Part shown: piece after piece, positions 17,370-26,048 of the stretch
How positions within the stretch are numbered: position 1 is the stretch's first letter
Layout: each line of letters starts with the position of its first letter
Assembly (NCBI RefSeq): GCF_013141915.1
Contig: NZ_SROX01000005.1
Span: 124,001-188,000 of the forward strand
DNA length: 64,000 nt
Reading direction: 5' to 3'
Source: Cupriavidus necator
GTDB taxonomy: Bacteria; Pseudomonadota; Gammaproteobacteria; Burkholderiales; Burkholderiaceae
Translations under genes and position numbers: made by a program
The notes under the pieces: model-generated
The model's input: only the letters and a program-made list of their open reading frames with translations
What the model was told of the DNA's origin: nothing
Databases searched by the model: none

Positions 17370-18398
17370 ATGAACAAATCGACATGGATCCAGCGTTGCC
17401 AGGCCGGCGCAAAGGCCGGCAAACTCAGCATGGTGGCGGCCGCGCTTGGCGTCGTGGCCACGACGATGGCCGCGCCTGCCGCCGCCCAGAATACCGGTTG
17501 GCCCAACAAACCGATCCGGATGATTGTTCCCTTTCCGGCGGGATCGTTCACGGATACCGTGGCCCGGGTGCTTTCGGAGCGCCTGACCAAGTCTCTCGGC
17601 CAGCCTGTGGTGGTGGAAAACAAGGCTGGCGCGAACGGACTGATCGGCGTGGGCGAGGTCGCCAAAGCGGCGCCCGACGGTTATACCTTGCTGGTCACCA
17701 ACTCCAGCAGCATCACCATCAACCCGCAGATCTACAAGAAGGGCACCTACTCGCCAAAGGACTTCACGCCGGTCACGCTGGTTCTGGAGGCGCCCTTCAT
17801 CCTCGTCACCAATCCTGAATGGTCGCAGAAAAACGCGGTCGGTTCGGTGCCGGAACTGGTGCGCTACGCGACGCAGCATCCCGGCAAGGTCAGCTATGGA
17901 TCCGCCGGGCCGGGCAATATCGCGCATCTCAGTTTTGCCATGCTGAACAACCGGACCAAGATCAAGACCACACACATTCCCTACAAGTCCGCGGCCCAGG
18001 CGCAACTGGCCGTGATCAGCGGTGAGCTGGATACCGCCTTCGACACCTGGACCGCGCTGCCGCAGATCAAGGCGGGCAAGCTGAAGCCGCTCGCCGTCAG
18101 CGCGTCGAAGCGCATGGCGCAGTTGCCGGATGTGCCAACGCTGGAGGAGCTTGGCATCTCGCCCTTCGACGTGACCTTCTGGATCGGCATGCTGGTACCG
18201 GCTGGCACGCCGCCGCAGATCGTCCAGAAGCTTCATTCGGTCGCGCAGGGGCTGCTCGAGGACAGCAAGGCGAAGACAGCGCTGGGTCAGCAAGGCGATG
18301 TCGTGATGATCGATCCGGCCAATTTCGCGAAGCGCGTGGCCAGGGAGGAGGGCAATTGGACGGCAGTGATCCAGCGCGAAGCGATCACGCTTGATTGA
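17370..18398 (+). CDS. Bug/TctC-family periplasmic substrate-binding protein
   Basis: A 342-residue exported TctC-family protein; signal peptide about 1-40 ending AAPAAAQ. Family blocks: WPNKPIRMIVPFPAGSFTD, VVENKAGANG, APDGYTLLV and THIPYKS. The start ATG 17370 has GGAGACG upstream, 46 bases after the CoA-transferase. It is the last gene of the sigma-54 cassette and probably binds the carboxylate that the cassette degrades. No TctAB membrane genes are nearby, so it would have to use a shared transporter. Confidence 0.92.
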   Translation: MNKSTWIQRCQAGAKAGKLSMVAAALGVVATTMAAPAAAQNTGWPNKPIRMIVPFPAGSFTDTVARVLSERLTKSLGQPVVVENKAGANGLIGVGEVAKAAPDGYTLLVTNSSSITINPQIYKKGTYSPKDFTPVTLVLEAPFILVTNPEWSQKNAVGSVPELVRYATQHPGKVSYGSAGPGNIAHLSFAMLNNRTKIKTTHIPYKSAAQAQLAVISGELDTAFDTWTALPQIKAGKLKPLAVSASKRMAQLPDVPTLEELGISPFDVTFWIGMLVPAGTPPQIVQKLHSVAQGLLEDSKAKTALGQQGDVVMIDPANFAKRVAREEGNWTAVIQREAITLD

Positions 18399-18403
18399 GC
18401 CGG

Positions 18404-18433
18404 CAGACTTCGCGGCGGGGGTCGCGAAGTCTG
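18404..18433 (+). terminator. Hairpin ending the carboxylase cassette
   Basis: CAGACTTCGCG and CGCGAAGTCTG form a perfect 11-base stem with an 8-base loop, starting 5 bases after the Bug stop codon. No T-run follows, so it is either a weak intrinsic terminator or an RNA-stabilising end. Confidence 0.55.
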
Positions 18434-18674
18434 TGGGGAATGTGCACGTTGGCGGAGGTTGATTGATAGCGCCGGGCGGTCAGTATGCAGCGGACTGGCC
18501 TGGCGCTGGCTGGTGAATTTACCGCCGTGGAACGACCGACCCTTCGCCGTCAATCAAGTCTTTGTGTCTGGAACGGCCGTCCATCGTTGTTGAGGCGTCA
18601 TTCGCTCACACCTGCAAGGTCGGTAGCGCGGACAGGACTCAAACTTTCTCCCGATCTGCATCGGCCTGTTCAAA

Positions 18675-19523
18675 CTATCCTGGCCTGGCGCCCGACCCGA
18701 TGATGAGTTCAAGCTCGGTCTTGAAGCCTTCACCGGTGTCGAACTGCTTTAGGCATTCATAAACATCGTTCCAGGCCTTCAATCTCGCGGCGACGTCGAG
18801 GTCCGCTATCACAGCCCGGTATGCCCCGGCGGCTTCCTGCATCAGTTGCACAGCATCGGACGCGCTCGGCAAGACGAGTTGCGCTCGAACGTGTTGTGTT
18901 TTCACATCGCCAAGACCGCTGTCGTTCATCAGGCGTTCCAGCACGCCATCGCCTCCCAGTGCGAAGATTCCAGGTTGTCCGGGCGCGGGAGGAGACTTGC
19001 CCGCGTGGCGTAGAAGGATCGCCATCGGCTGAGCCATGAAGGGATTGTTGGCCGGCGTCGTGAAGACCAGCGCCGCGAAACGCGCGCCAGGCTTGAGTGC
19101 GCGTTGGACAGCGATCAATGCCTCACCAGGTGACGGAAAAAGCATCAATCCCAATCGGCACATCGCCGCGTCGAACGGCGCCAATGTCTCGTCCAATTCG
19201 TCTGCGGCGCATTCCAGTGTTTCGATATTCTGAAGACCGGCACGCGCTGCATTTCGGCGGACATGCTCGAGCATGGTGCCCGATAGGTCACAGGCAACCA
19301 CTTCGCCGTCGGCACCCACTCGCATCGCTGCCTGGATGCTCTGGCTCCCGGCGCCGCAAGCGAGATCGAGAACGCGCATACCCGGCCGGATACCGGCCAT
19401 ATCCATGAGCGTGTCCGTGGCGCCCGAAAGATTGGTGGCGAACACATGCTCCCACTTCGCCCACCCGGGTGCTGCGGATTCCCACGTATTGCGAAGGCTG
19501 GATTTCACTCTGCTGTCGGTCAT
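18675..19523 (-). CDS. Class I SAM-dependent methyltransferase
   Basis: A 282-residue Rossmann-fold methyltransferase of the UbiE/Methyltransf_11 type. The SAM-binding motif I is RVLDLACGAGSQSIQAAMRV (about 50-69), with an acidic motif II (VVACDLSG). The C-terminal part has no recognised extra domain. ATG 19523 is preceded by GAGGGAG. It stands alone between the carboxylase cassette (convergent) and the dehydrogenase gene. The methyl acceptor cannot be told from sequence. Confidence 0.85.
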   Translation of the reverse strand: MTDSRVKSSLRNTWESAAPGWAKWEHVFATNLSGATDTLMDMAGIRPGMRVLDLACGAGSQSIQAAMRVGADGEVVACDLSGTMLEHVRRNAARAGLQNIETLECAADELDETLAPFDAAMCRLGLMLFPSPGEALIAVQRALKPGARFAALVFTTPANNPFMAQPMAILLRHAGKSPPAPGQPGIFALGGDGVLERLMNDSGLGDVKTQHVRAQLVLPSASDAVQLMQEAAGAYRAVIADLDVAARLKAWNDVYECLKQFDTGEGFKTELELIIGSGARPG

Positions 19524-19617
19524 CTGTATGCTCCCTCAGGACCCACCGCCGTTTGTACAGGAGCATTGTATTGCGCAAGCGATCGTGTGGGCCCTGTTGT
19601 GCAGCGCCAGTAAGTTG

Positions 19618-19655
19618 GCCTCCACGCAGAAGGCTTTCATTCTGCGCACAATTGG
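19618..19655. repeat. Imperfect inverted repeat in the methyltransferase leader
   Basis: GCCTCC...GCAGAA and TTCTGC...GGAGGC pair as two 6-base blocks separated by small internal loops, about 100 bases before the methyltransferase start and about 100 bases after the dehydrogenase stop. It could terminate the dehydrogenase transcript. No T-run is seen. Confidence 0.3.
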
Positions 19656-19754
19656 AGGCTGCGCGGGTGAGTGACCGCCTTCCTGAACGAATCCAACGGC
19701 TGAGTGGCGATTTGTTCGGCTCCGGTCTTGCCCTGACCCTCTACCTTCGCATCA

Positions 19755-21023
19755 TCAGATCCCGCCCGCAGCCAGGGCAGCGCCCGGCATTACCGCTGGC
19801 GCCGTTCCCAGTGCCTGGTCCACAACGCCCGCGACCATGTCCGCCGTCACCGCCGACAAGGTCCACCCCAGGTGCCCATGGCCGGTGTTGTAGAAGATGC
19901 AGGCTGCGCGACCGCGCCCCACGCGCGGCAGCATGTCGGGCATCATCGGCCGCAGCCCGGCCCACGGCACCACGCTGCGCGTGCTGACGCCGGGAAAGCA
20001 CTGCTGCACCCAGTCCACCAGCGGGCGGATGCGGTTGGCGCGGATATCGCGGTTGGTGCCGTTGAATTCGGCGGTGCCGGCGACGCGGAAGCGGTCGTCG
20101 CCCAGGCGGCTGGTGACCAGCTTGGTTTCGTCGTCTAGCAGGCTGACCGTCGGTGCCGCGGCGCGGCTGGCGTCATCGGTCAGGTTGACGGTGATCGAAT
20201 AGCCCTTGACCGGATAGATGTTGACGCGATCGCCCAGCCCGGCGGCCAGCGCGCGGCTGGCGGTGCCGGCGCAGATCACGGCGCCGTCGAAGGCGGAACT
20301 GGCGGTGTCGTCGCCGTCCTGCACGGTAACGGTGGCATGCCGTCCGTCCGTTTTCACCGCGCGCACGTCCTGGCCGTACAGGCAGCGCACGCCCAGGCGC
20401 GCAATGGCGGCGGCCAGGCCGCTGGTGAACTTGTGGATGTCGCCGGTGGAATCGCTTTCGGTGAAGTAGCCGCCGTAGTAGGTGCCGGCCAGGGTGGGCT
20501 CGATCGCGCGTATCTCCTGCGGCGTCACCGCGCGCCGCTCCAGGCCGCCTTGCGCCAGCAGCGCGGAGACCCGGCCGGCATGCTCGAACCCGGCCCGGTC
20601 GCGGTAGATATGGAGGATGCCGGCGCGCTTCAGGTCGAAGTCGATGCCTTCCTGCGCCGCCCACGCAAACAGGTGCTCGCGCGCGGCGATGGCCAGGCGC
20701 GCGGTCTCGATGGTGTTGCGGCGGTAGTGGGGAATCGACGCGATGAACTCGGCGAACCACGACAGCTTGTGCCAGCTGGGCCGGGGATTGACCAGCAGCG
20801 GCGCATCATTGCGCAGCATCCATTTGATGCCCTTGACGAGGGTGGACCAGTGGGTCCAGACCTCGGCGTTGGAGGCGGAGAGTTGCCCGCCGTTGGCGAA
20901 CGAGGTCTCCATGGCGGCATAGCGGTGCCGTTCGAACAGCGTGACGGAGAATCCGCGCCGGGCCAGCGCGTAGGCCGTGGTGACGCCGGTGATGCCACCG
21001 CCGATGACAGCGATTGTCTTCAT
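19755..21023 (-). CDS. dadA: DadA-like FAD-dependent amino-acid dehydrogenase
   Basis: A 422-residue flavoprotein of the DadA/glycine-oxidase superfamily. The N-terminal FAD dinucleotide motif is IAVIGGGITGVTTAYALARR (4-23), followed by the DadA-type segment FANGGQLSASNAEVW; the C-terminal FAD contact WAGLRPMMPDMLPRVG is also present. DadA oxidatively deaminates D-amino acids to 2-oxo acids, passing electrons to the respiratory chain. The start is ATG 21023. A tandem glycine riboswitch precedes it, so the physiological substrate may be glycine or a product of glycine metabolism rather than D-alanine; this is inference from regulation. No alanine racemase gene is adjacent. Confidence 0.88.
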   Translation of the reverse strand: MKTIAVIGGGITGVTTAYALARRGFSVTLFERHRYAAMETSFANGGQLSASNAEVWTHWSTLVKGIKWMLRNDAPLLVNPRPSWHKLSWFAEFIASIPHYRRNTIETARLAIAAREHLFAWAAQEGIDFDLKRAGILHIYRDRAGFEHAGRVSALLAQGGLERRAVTPQEIRAIEPTLAGTYYGGYFTESDSTGDIHKFTSGLAAAIARLGVRCLYGQDVRAVKTDGRHATVTVQDGDDTASSAFDGAVICAGTASRALAAGLGDRVNIYPVKGYSITVNLTDDASRAAAPTVSLLDDETKLVTSRLGDDRFRVAGTAEFNGTNRDIRANRIRPLVDWVQQCFPGVSTRSVVPWAGLRPMMPDMLPRVGRGRAACIFYNTGHGHLGWTLSAVTADMVAGVVDQALGTAPAVMPGAALAAGGI

Positions 21024-21054
21024 GATCTGCAGGATCCGGGAACGTCTGAGGGTA

Positions 21055-21086
21055 GGAGTCCGCACGCAACATGCGTGAAGGACGCC
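21055..21086 (-). promoter_or_regulatory. Hairpin between glycine riboswitch and dadA-like gene (candidate expression platform)
   Basis: GGAGTCC-G-CACGCA / TGCGTG-AA-GGACGCC form a long stem with a 3-base loop, one mismatch and a small internal loop. It sits directly after aptamer 2 and about 30 bases before the start codon. It has no U-run, so control may act through Rho or translation. Confidence 0.5.
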
Positions 21087-21300
21087 CCCTCTGTTCTGGA
21101 CCTGAGAGATTCACGACGCCTGGCCGCGAGGGCCGGGCGCGCTTGCTCCTTCGGTATGCCGGGCGGACGATGGCGTCCGGCATTCTTCAGAGTGCACTGA
21201 CGGGTGATGCCGGTCCTTTTGCCTGAGAGTTTCCGGGGCGGTTGCTCCTTCGGCGCCGTGCGCGGCGGGCGCCGCGACAGTCTCTCCCTGCATCACGCTG
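21085..21300 (-). ncRNA. Tandem glycine riboswitch
   Basis: Read on the minus strand, the two aptamers follow each other. Aptamer 1 (about 21296-21205) has GGAGAGACTGTCGC, CCGAAGGAGCAA and ACTCTCAGGCAAAAGGACCG. Aptamer 2 (about 21190-21087) has CCGAAGGAGCAAGCGC and ATCTCTCAGGTCCAGAACAG. These are the conserved GGAGA / GCCGAAGGRGCAA / CTCTCAGG(C/T) elements of the glycine riboswitch. It should control the DadA-like gene directly downstream. Confidence 0.9.
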
Positions 21301-21509
21301 GCGGGATGCCAGTCGGGGCAATGTAGTGACAAGGCCGTACATTGGGTATGCGGGTTAACACTTAGATTGCCGGCGGCCCGCGTCGCTATGTCGCATCGGC
21401 GCGGATCCCCCCGGTCCCATAAAATGTCAGCGCTCGCTATCGGCGAGGCGCGGGAGGCGCCTGATGCTGCGCAGGACAGCGAGCCAAGAAGAAGACAACA
21501 AGGTATCCA

Positions 21510-23786
21510 GTGAAGAAGAATCGCATTGCGCTGGCGGTCTCGGCAGTGCTGATGGGCCCCCCCGTGGCCGCCGCCCAGGCGCTGGAGGCGCCCGCGCCGC
21601 TACAGGAGGTGGTGGTATCGGCCAGCCCCGAACGTGGCGATACGCCGGCGATCCCGCCCAACACGCCGTCGCCGGCCTACGGCATCCGCAGTACCCGCAT
21701 GGCCGACTTCAACGTGGTCAATACGGAAGACGCGCTCAAGTACGCGCCCAACCTCGCCGTGCGCAAGCGCTTTATCGGCGATATGAATTCGATCATCTCG
21801 GTGCGCAGCACCAGTTCGCGCCAGTCGGCACGCGGACTGGTCTATGCGGACGGCCTGCTGTTGTCGAACCTGCTGGGCTCGGACTTCAGCTTCCCGCCGC
21901 GCTGGTCGCTGGTCAACAGCGCCGAGATCGAGCGCATGGACGTGCTGTACGGCCCGTATTCGGCGCTGTATCCCGGCAACTCGCTGGGCGCGACGGTGCT
22001 GATCACCACGCGTACGCCGGAGAAGTTCGAGGGCGATGCCAGCGTGCAGCTGTTTACGCAGCGCTTCGGCCTCTATGGCACCCATGACAATTTCAACGGC
22101 GTGCATGCCAACGCCTATGTGGGCGACCGTGTCGGCGCGTTCTCGTGGCTGGTCAGCGTGGACCGGCAGGACAGCAAGAGCCAGCCACTGAGCTTCTATA
22201 CCGCGTCGCGCTCGACGCGGCCCGCGGGTGCCGCGGACACACCGGTCTCGGGCGCCTATTTCGACCGGGACCAGAGCGGCCGTGATCGCGTCGTGATGGG
22301 CGTAAACAGCGAAGGCATCACGCACACGGTGCAGGACCAGCTCAAGCTCAAGCTCGGCTACGACATCACCAGCACGCTGCAGGCCCAGTTCACCGCCGCC
22401 TACTGGCAGCAGGACCGCTCCAATACCACCGGCAGCTACCTGCGCGATGCCAGCGGCAACGTGGTCTCGGGCGGGCCGGTGAATATCGGCGGCTACCAGT
22501 ATGTGATTCCGGCCAACGCCTTCGCGCCGGGCAATGGCGAAGACGCGCGCTGGCTCTACGGGCTGTCGCTGCGCACGCGCAACCAGACCGGCTGGAACTT
22601 CTCCGGGGCGGCATCGCTGTTCGATGTCAGCAAGGACGTGAGCCGCAGCGCCGGCACCGTCGGCAATGGCCCGGGCACGGTGACCTATGGCGATGGCACC
22701 GGCTGGCGCACGCTCGACCTGAAGGCCGACTACCGCCCGCAGCGCTTGCAGGGCGGGCACTGGGTCACGTTCGGCTACCACTATGACAACTACCGGCTGA
22801 GCAACACCACCTACGACACCTCGGACTGGCGCGCGGCCACCATCACCGCGTTCAACAACGCCTTCGCCGGCAAGACCGAGACCCAGGCGCTCTATGCGCA
22901 GGACGCCTGGTACTTTGCCGAGGACTGGAAGCTGATTCCCGGCGTGCGCTACGAGCACTGGCGCGCCTATGACGGCAGCCGCAGCCAGTCCGGCGTGGCG
23001 ATCGGCTATCCGGTGCGCAGCGAATCCAACTGGTCGCCCAAGCTGGCGCTGGAGAAGGCGTTCGGGCAGGACTGGCTGGGCCGGCTGTCGCTGGGCCAGG
23101 CCTATCGCTACCCGACCGTCAGCGAGCTGTTCCAAGGCCGCATCACCGGCACGGCGCTGATCAACAACGACCCCAACCTGCGGCCGGAACGATCGTTCTC
23201 GAAGGACCTGACCTTCGAGCGCACCGTGGAGGCCTCGAATTTCCGGGTCTCGCTGTACGAGGACGATATCCGCGATGCACTGGTCAGCCAGGCCAACACC
23301 ACGGTATTCCCCACCGTCACCAGCTTCCAGAACGTGGACCGCGTGCGCACGCGCGGCATCGAGCTGGCCTATGACGGGCGCGACGTGCTGTTGAGCGGCT
23401 TCGACCTGTCGGCCAGCGGCGCCTACAACCATTCGAAGACGCTCGAGAACGCCAACAACCCGGCCTCGGTGGGCAAGTATTTCTACCGGATCCCGAAGTG
23501 GCGCGCCAACCTGGCCGGCACCTATCGCTTCACGCCGGCGTGGGCCGGCACGCTGGCCATGACCTATTCGGGCCGGCAGTACAATACGCTCGACAATTCT
23601 GACGTCCATCCCGACACCTTCGGCGGCACCAGTAGCTTCCTGACCTTCGACGTCAAGGTGACCTACAAGCCAGCGCGCAATGTGCGGCTCGGGCTTGGCA
23701 TCGACAACCTCACCGACCAGCGCTATTACGTCTACCACCCGTACCCGGGCCGGACGTTCTACGCCGAGGCAAAACTTTCGTTCTGA
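21510..23786 (+). CDS. TonB-dependent outer-membrane receptor
   Basis: A 758-residue outer-membrane receptor. Signal peptide about 1-24 (ending AAAQA), a TonB-box-like LQEVVVSASPERGD, a plug domain (about 55-165; RMDVLYGPYSALYPGNSLGA) and a 22-strand barrel ending in the aromatic F of FYAEAKLSF. It begins with GTG 21510, with AAGG upstream. Two genes follow at once: a secreted Asp-box protein and a thioredoxin-like protein. Ligand is unknown; the metal-ligand-rich neighbour suggests a metal chelate. I found no B12 riboswitch or Fur box in the leader. Confidence 0.9.
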   Translation: MKKNRIALAVSAVLMGPPVAAAQALEAPAPLQEVVVSASPERGDTPAIPPNTPSPAYGIRSTRMADFNVVNTEDALKYAPNLAVRKRFIGDMNSIISVRSTSSRQSARGLVYADGLLLSNLLGSDFSFPPRWSLVNSAEIERMDVLYGPYSALYPGNSLGATVLITTRTPEKFEGDASVQLFTQRFGLYGTHDNFNGVHANAYVGDRVGAFSWLVSVDRQDSKSQPLSFYTASRSTRPAGAADTPVSGAYFDRDQSGRDRVVMGVNSEGITHTVQDQLKLKLGYDITSTLQAQFTAAYWQQDRSNTTGSYLRDASGNVVSGGPVNIGGYQYVIPANAFAPGNGEDARWLYGLSLRTRNQTGWNFSGAASLFDVSKDVSRSAGTVGNGPGTVTYGDGTGWRTLDLKADYRPQRLQGGHWVTFGYHYDNYRLSNTTYDTSDWRAATITAFNNAFAGKTETQALYAQDAWYFAEDWKLIPGVRYEHWRAYDGSRSQSGVAIGYPVRSESNWSPKLALEKAFGQDWLGRLSLGQAYRYPTVSELFQGRITGTALINNDPNLRPERSFSKDLTFERTVEASNFRVSLYEDDIRDALVSQANTTVFPTVTSFQNVDRVRTRGIELAYDGRDVLLSGFDLSASGAYNHSKTLENANNPASVGKYFYRIPKWRANLAGTYRFTPAWAGTLAMTYSGRQYNTLDNSDVHPDTFGGTSSFLTFDVKVTYKPARNVRLGLGIDNLTDQRYYVYHPYPGRTFYAEAKLSF

Positions 23787-23790
23787 GCCT

Positions 23791-25041
23791 GTGAACACGC
23801 TGACTCCAACCCCGCCACGCGTCCGTCCCGCCGTCCGCGTCATCCTTGCCGGGCTGGTGGCCTGCGCCGCGCTGGCGGCCGCCAGCGCAACTGCGCAGAC
23901 ACACGCCGGCCATGCCGGCCATGGTGGCCAGGCCGGGGCCGCGAAGATGAGCGAACTGGGCACCGGCGCCGCCTTCGACCGCGACGGCAAGCTGTGGATT
24001 GCCTACAAGGACGGTCCCCATGTCGCGGTGCGGTCGTCGACGGACTATGGCCGCAGCTTCGGTCCGGCGCGGCATGTCAACGGCACGCCGGAGCCGGTCG
24101 CCGCCGATCATGAAAGCCGCCCCAAGGTGGCCACCGGGCGCGATGGCGAGATCTACGTCACCTGGACCCAGCCGCTGCCCACGCCGTGGACCGGCTTTAT
24201 CCGCTTCGCGCGCTCCACCGACGGCGGCAATACCTTTGCCGAACCGCTGACCGTGCACGCCAACCGTGACCAGATCGCGCATCGCTTCGACGCCATCGCG
24301 GTGGACCCGGCCGGCCGCGTCTTTGTCAGCTGGATCGACAAGCGCGACGTGGCTGCCGCCGAGGCGCGCAAGCAGCCATATGCCGGCGCCGCGATCTACT
24401 ACGCCGTGTCGGCCGACCACGGCAAGACCTTCCAGGGCGACTACAAGATTGCCGACCAGTCGTGCGAATGCTGCCGCATCGCGCTGTCGCCCACGCCGGA
24501 TGGCCGCATGCTGGCGCTGTGGCGCCATGTGTTCCCGCCCAACGTGCGCGACCACGCACTGGCGCTGCTGGGCGCCGACGGCAAGGCCACGCCGATGCAG
24601 CGCGCCACCTTCGACGACTGGCGCATCGACGCGTGCCCGCACCACGGCCCCGGTGCCGCGGTGGCGCCCGACGGCACCGTGCACATGGTGTGGTTCAGCG
24701 TGCGCGCCGGCAAGCCGACGGTGTCGGTGGGGCGCTGGCGCGACGGCAAGCTGCAATCGCAACGTCCGGTGGAGGATGCGCGCGCGCAGCATGCCGATAT
24801 CGTCGCGCTGAACGACAAAGACATCGCGGTGGTGTGGAAATCGTTCGACGGCCAGCAAACGCGGCTCGCCGCCATGCTGTCGCACGACGGCGGCAACAGC
24901 TGGCAGACGCGCAAGCTGGCCGGTACGGAGCGTGACTCCGACCAGCCGCACCTGCTGCAGCACGCCGGCCGCGCCTACGTGCTATGGCGCACCGAGGCCG
25001 AGGGCTTCCAGGTATTCGCGCTCGCGCAGGAGGGCGCATGA
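23791..25041 (+). CDS. Exported Asp-box beta-propeller protein (sialidase-fold, probably not a sialidase)
   Basis: A 416-residue protein with signal peptide (about 1-36) and at least four Asp-boxes: STDYGRSF, STDGGNTF, SADHGKTF and SHDGGNSW. The mature N-terminus is histidine-rich (THAGHAGHGG) and a CECC cluster lies at 225-228; both suggest metal or redox chemistry. The sialidase arginine triad is not evident, so the fold label should not be read as an activity. Start GTG 23791 lies 4 bases after the receptor stop, and the stop overlaps the next start (ATGA). The three genes clearly form one operon. Confidence 0.8.
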   Translation: MNTLTPTPPRVRPAVRVILAGLVACAALAAASATAQTHAGHAGHGGQAGAAKMSELGTGAAFDRDGKLWIAYKDGPHVAVRSSTDYGRSFGPARHVNGTPEPVAADHESRPKVATGRDGEIYVTWTQPLPTPWTGFIRFARSTDGGNTFAEPLTVHANRDQIAHRFDAIAVDPAGRVFVSWIDKRDVAAAEARKQPYAGAAIYYAVSADHGKTFQGDYKIADQSCECCRIALSPTPDGRMLALWRHVFPPNVRDHALALLGADGKATPMQRATFDDWRIDACPHHGPGAAVAPDGTVHMVWFSVRAGKPTVSVGRWRDGKLQSQRPVEDARAQHADIVALNDKDIAVVWKSFDGQQTRLAAMLSHDGGNSWQTRKLAGTERDSDQPHLLQHAGRAYVLWRTEAEGFQVFALAQEGA

Positions 25042-25550
25042 TGCGATCGCGCCGCCAACTGCTCGTCGCCGCTGCATTTTCGGCATTGGCGCTGCTGGCC
25101 GGCACGGCCAATGCCGCCGCCCAGGCCGACGACCGCGTCGCAGTGTTCGATTCCGCCAATGCCGTGCGCATCGCGGCCAGCCAAGACGGCAAGCCCTTCG
25201 TGCTGGTGGTGTGGTCGCTGGATTGCGTCTATTGCAAGCACAACTTCGACGCCCTCGGCAAGCTGCGTGCGCGCCATCCGGGGTTGCGCGTGGTCACGCT
25301 GTCGACGGACAGCGCCGAGGCCTTGCCGCAGTTGCGGCAGGTACTCCAGCGCGTCAGCCTCACGCGCCATGCGTGGGTGTTCGGACATGAGCCGCAGGAG
25401 CGGCTGCGCTACGCGGTCGACCCCGACTGGATGGGCGAGATGCCGCGCACCTACTTCTATCGTGCCGATGGCCAGCGGCAGGGCGTGTCCGGCGTGATCA
25501 GCGCAAGCGACTGGGACCGGCATCTGCGCTGGGCCGGCATCGCGGGCTGA
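25038..25550 (+). CDS. Exported thioredoxin-like (TlpA-type) protein
   Basis: A 170-residue periplasmic protein: signal peptide about 1-29, then a thioredoxin fold with redox pair C63-V-Y-C66 (VVWSLDCVYCKHNF). The cis-Pro region EMPRTYFY is visible. AGGAGGG precedes the ATG, which overlaps the upstream stop. Placed after a cysteine-containing secreted propeller and a TonB receptor, it may keep the CECC cluster of that partner reduced or metallated, by analogy with copper-site chaperones; this is inference. Confidence 0.85.
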   Translation: MMRSRRQLLVAAAFSALALLAGTANAAAQADDRVAVFDSANAVRIAASQDGKPFVLVVWSLDCVYCKHNFDALGKLRARHPGLRVVTLSTDSAEALPQLRQVLQRVSLTRHAWVFGHEPQERLRYAVDPDWMGEMPRTYFYRADGQRQGVSGVISASDWDRHLRWAGIAG

Positions 25551-25580
25551 ACCGCCGCGCCGCCAGCCCGGCGCCGCATC

Positions 25581-26048
25581 TCAGGACAGTTCCTTGGGCA
25601 GCTTGCCGCCGTTGGCGGCGAGTTCCTGCATCAGGCGCTTGTGCAGCCAGACGTTCATCGCGGCGGAATCGTTCATGTCGCCGCTGTAGTGGAGCTCGCG
25701 CGCCAGTTCCTTGCGGTGTTCCAGGCTGCTGTCGATCCCAAGCGCCTTCATCGTATCGACGATGGACGTGCGCCAGTTCAGCGTCTGCCCACTCTCCTGC
25801 ACCAGCCGGTCCATGATGGCCTCGACATCGACGCCGGACAGCGGGGCGGTTTGCGCTCCGGGGGCCGCACCCGTGGTGCCCTGGACGTTGCCGCCCGCCG
25901 GCGCAGTGCCGGTGCCGGAGGTTGGCGCGGTACCGGCCGGCGCCCCGGCGGAAGTCGGCGAGCCAGCGGCGGGGGTGCTGGCGGTGGTGGTGGCAGCAGG
26001 CTTGTGCTTGCCCAGCAGCTTGTTGAGGATGTCCTTGAAGATGCTCAT
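25581..26048 (-). CDS. DUF3597 family protein
   Basis: A 155-residue protein: an N-terminal helix (MSIFKDILNKLLGKHK), a low-complexity A/T/P/G linker (about 18-70) and a conserved C-terminal domain (VDVEAIMDRLVQESGQTLNW ... LHYSGDMNDSAAMNVWLHKR). The last part, YSGD...N.WLHK, is the DUF3597 signature and faintly resembles LysM-adjacent peptidoglycan-associated proteins. No signal peptide. AGGAG lies before ATG 26048. It converges with the thioredoxin-like gene. Function unknown. Confidence 0.8.
   Translation of the reverse strand: MSIFKDILNKLLGKHKPAATTTASTPAAGSPTSAGAPAGTAPTSGTGTAPAGGNVQGTTGAAPGAQTAPLSGVDVEAIMDRLVQESGQTLNWRTSIVDTMKALGIDSSLEHRKELARELHYSGDMNDSAAMNVWLHKRLMQELAANGGKLPKELS

Noticed and set aside
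21366..21509. A cobalamin riboswitch before the TonB receptor
   Set aside because: No B12-box or core sequence could be recognised in the leader.
21600..23990. 796-codon minus-strand frame opposite the TonB receptor
   Set aside because: Antisense shadow without any family signature; the receptor on the plus strand has a signal peptide, plug and barrel.
23791..25041. Assigning sialidase activity to the Asp-box protein
   Set aside because: Asp-boxes are structural; the catalytic arginine triad and Tyr/Glu pair are not evident.
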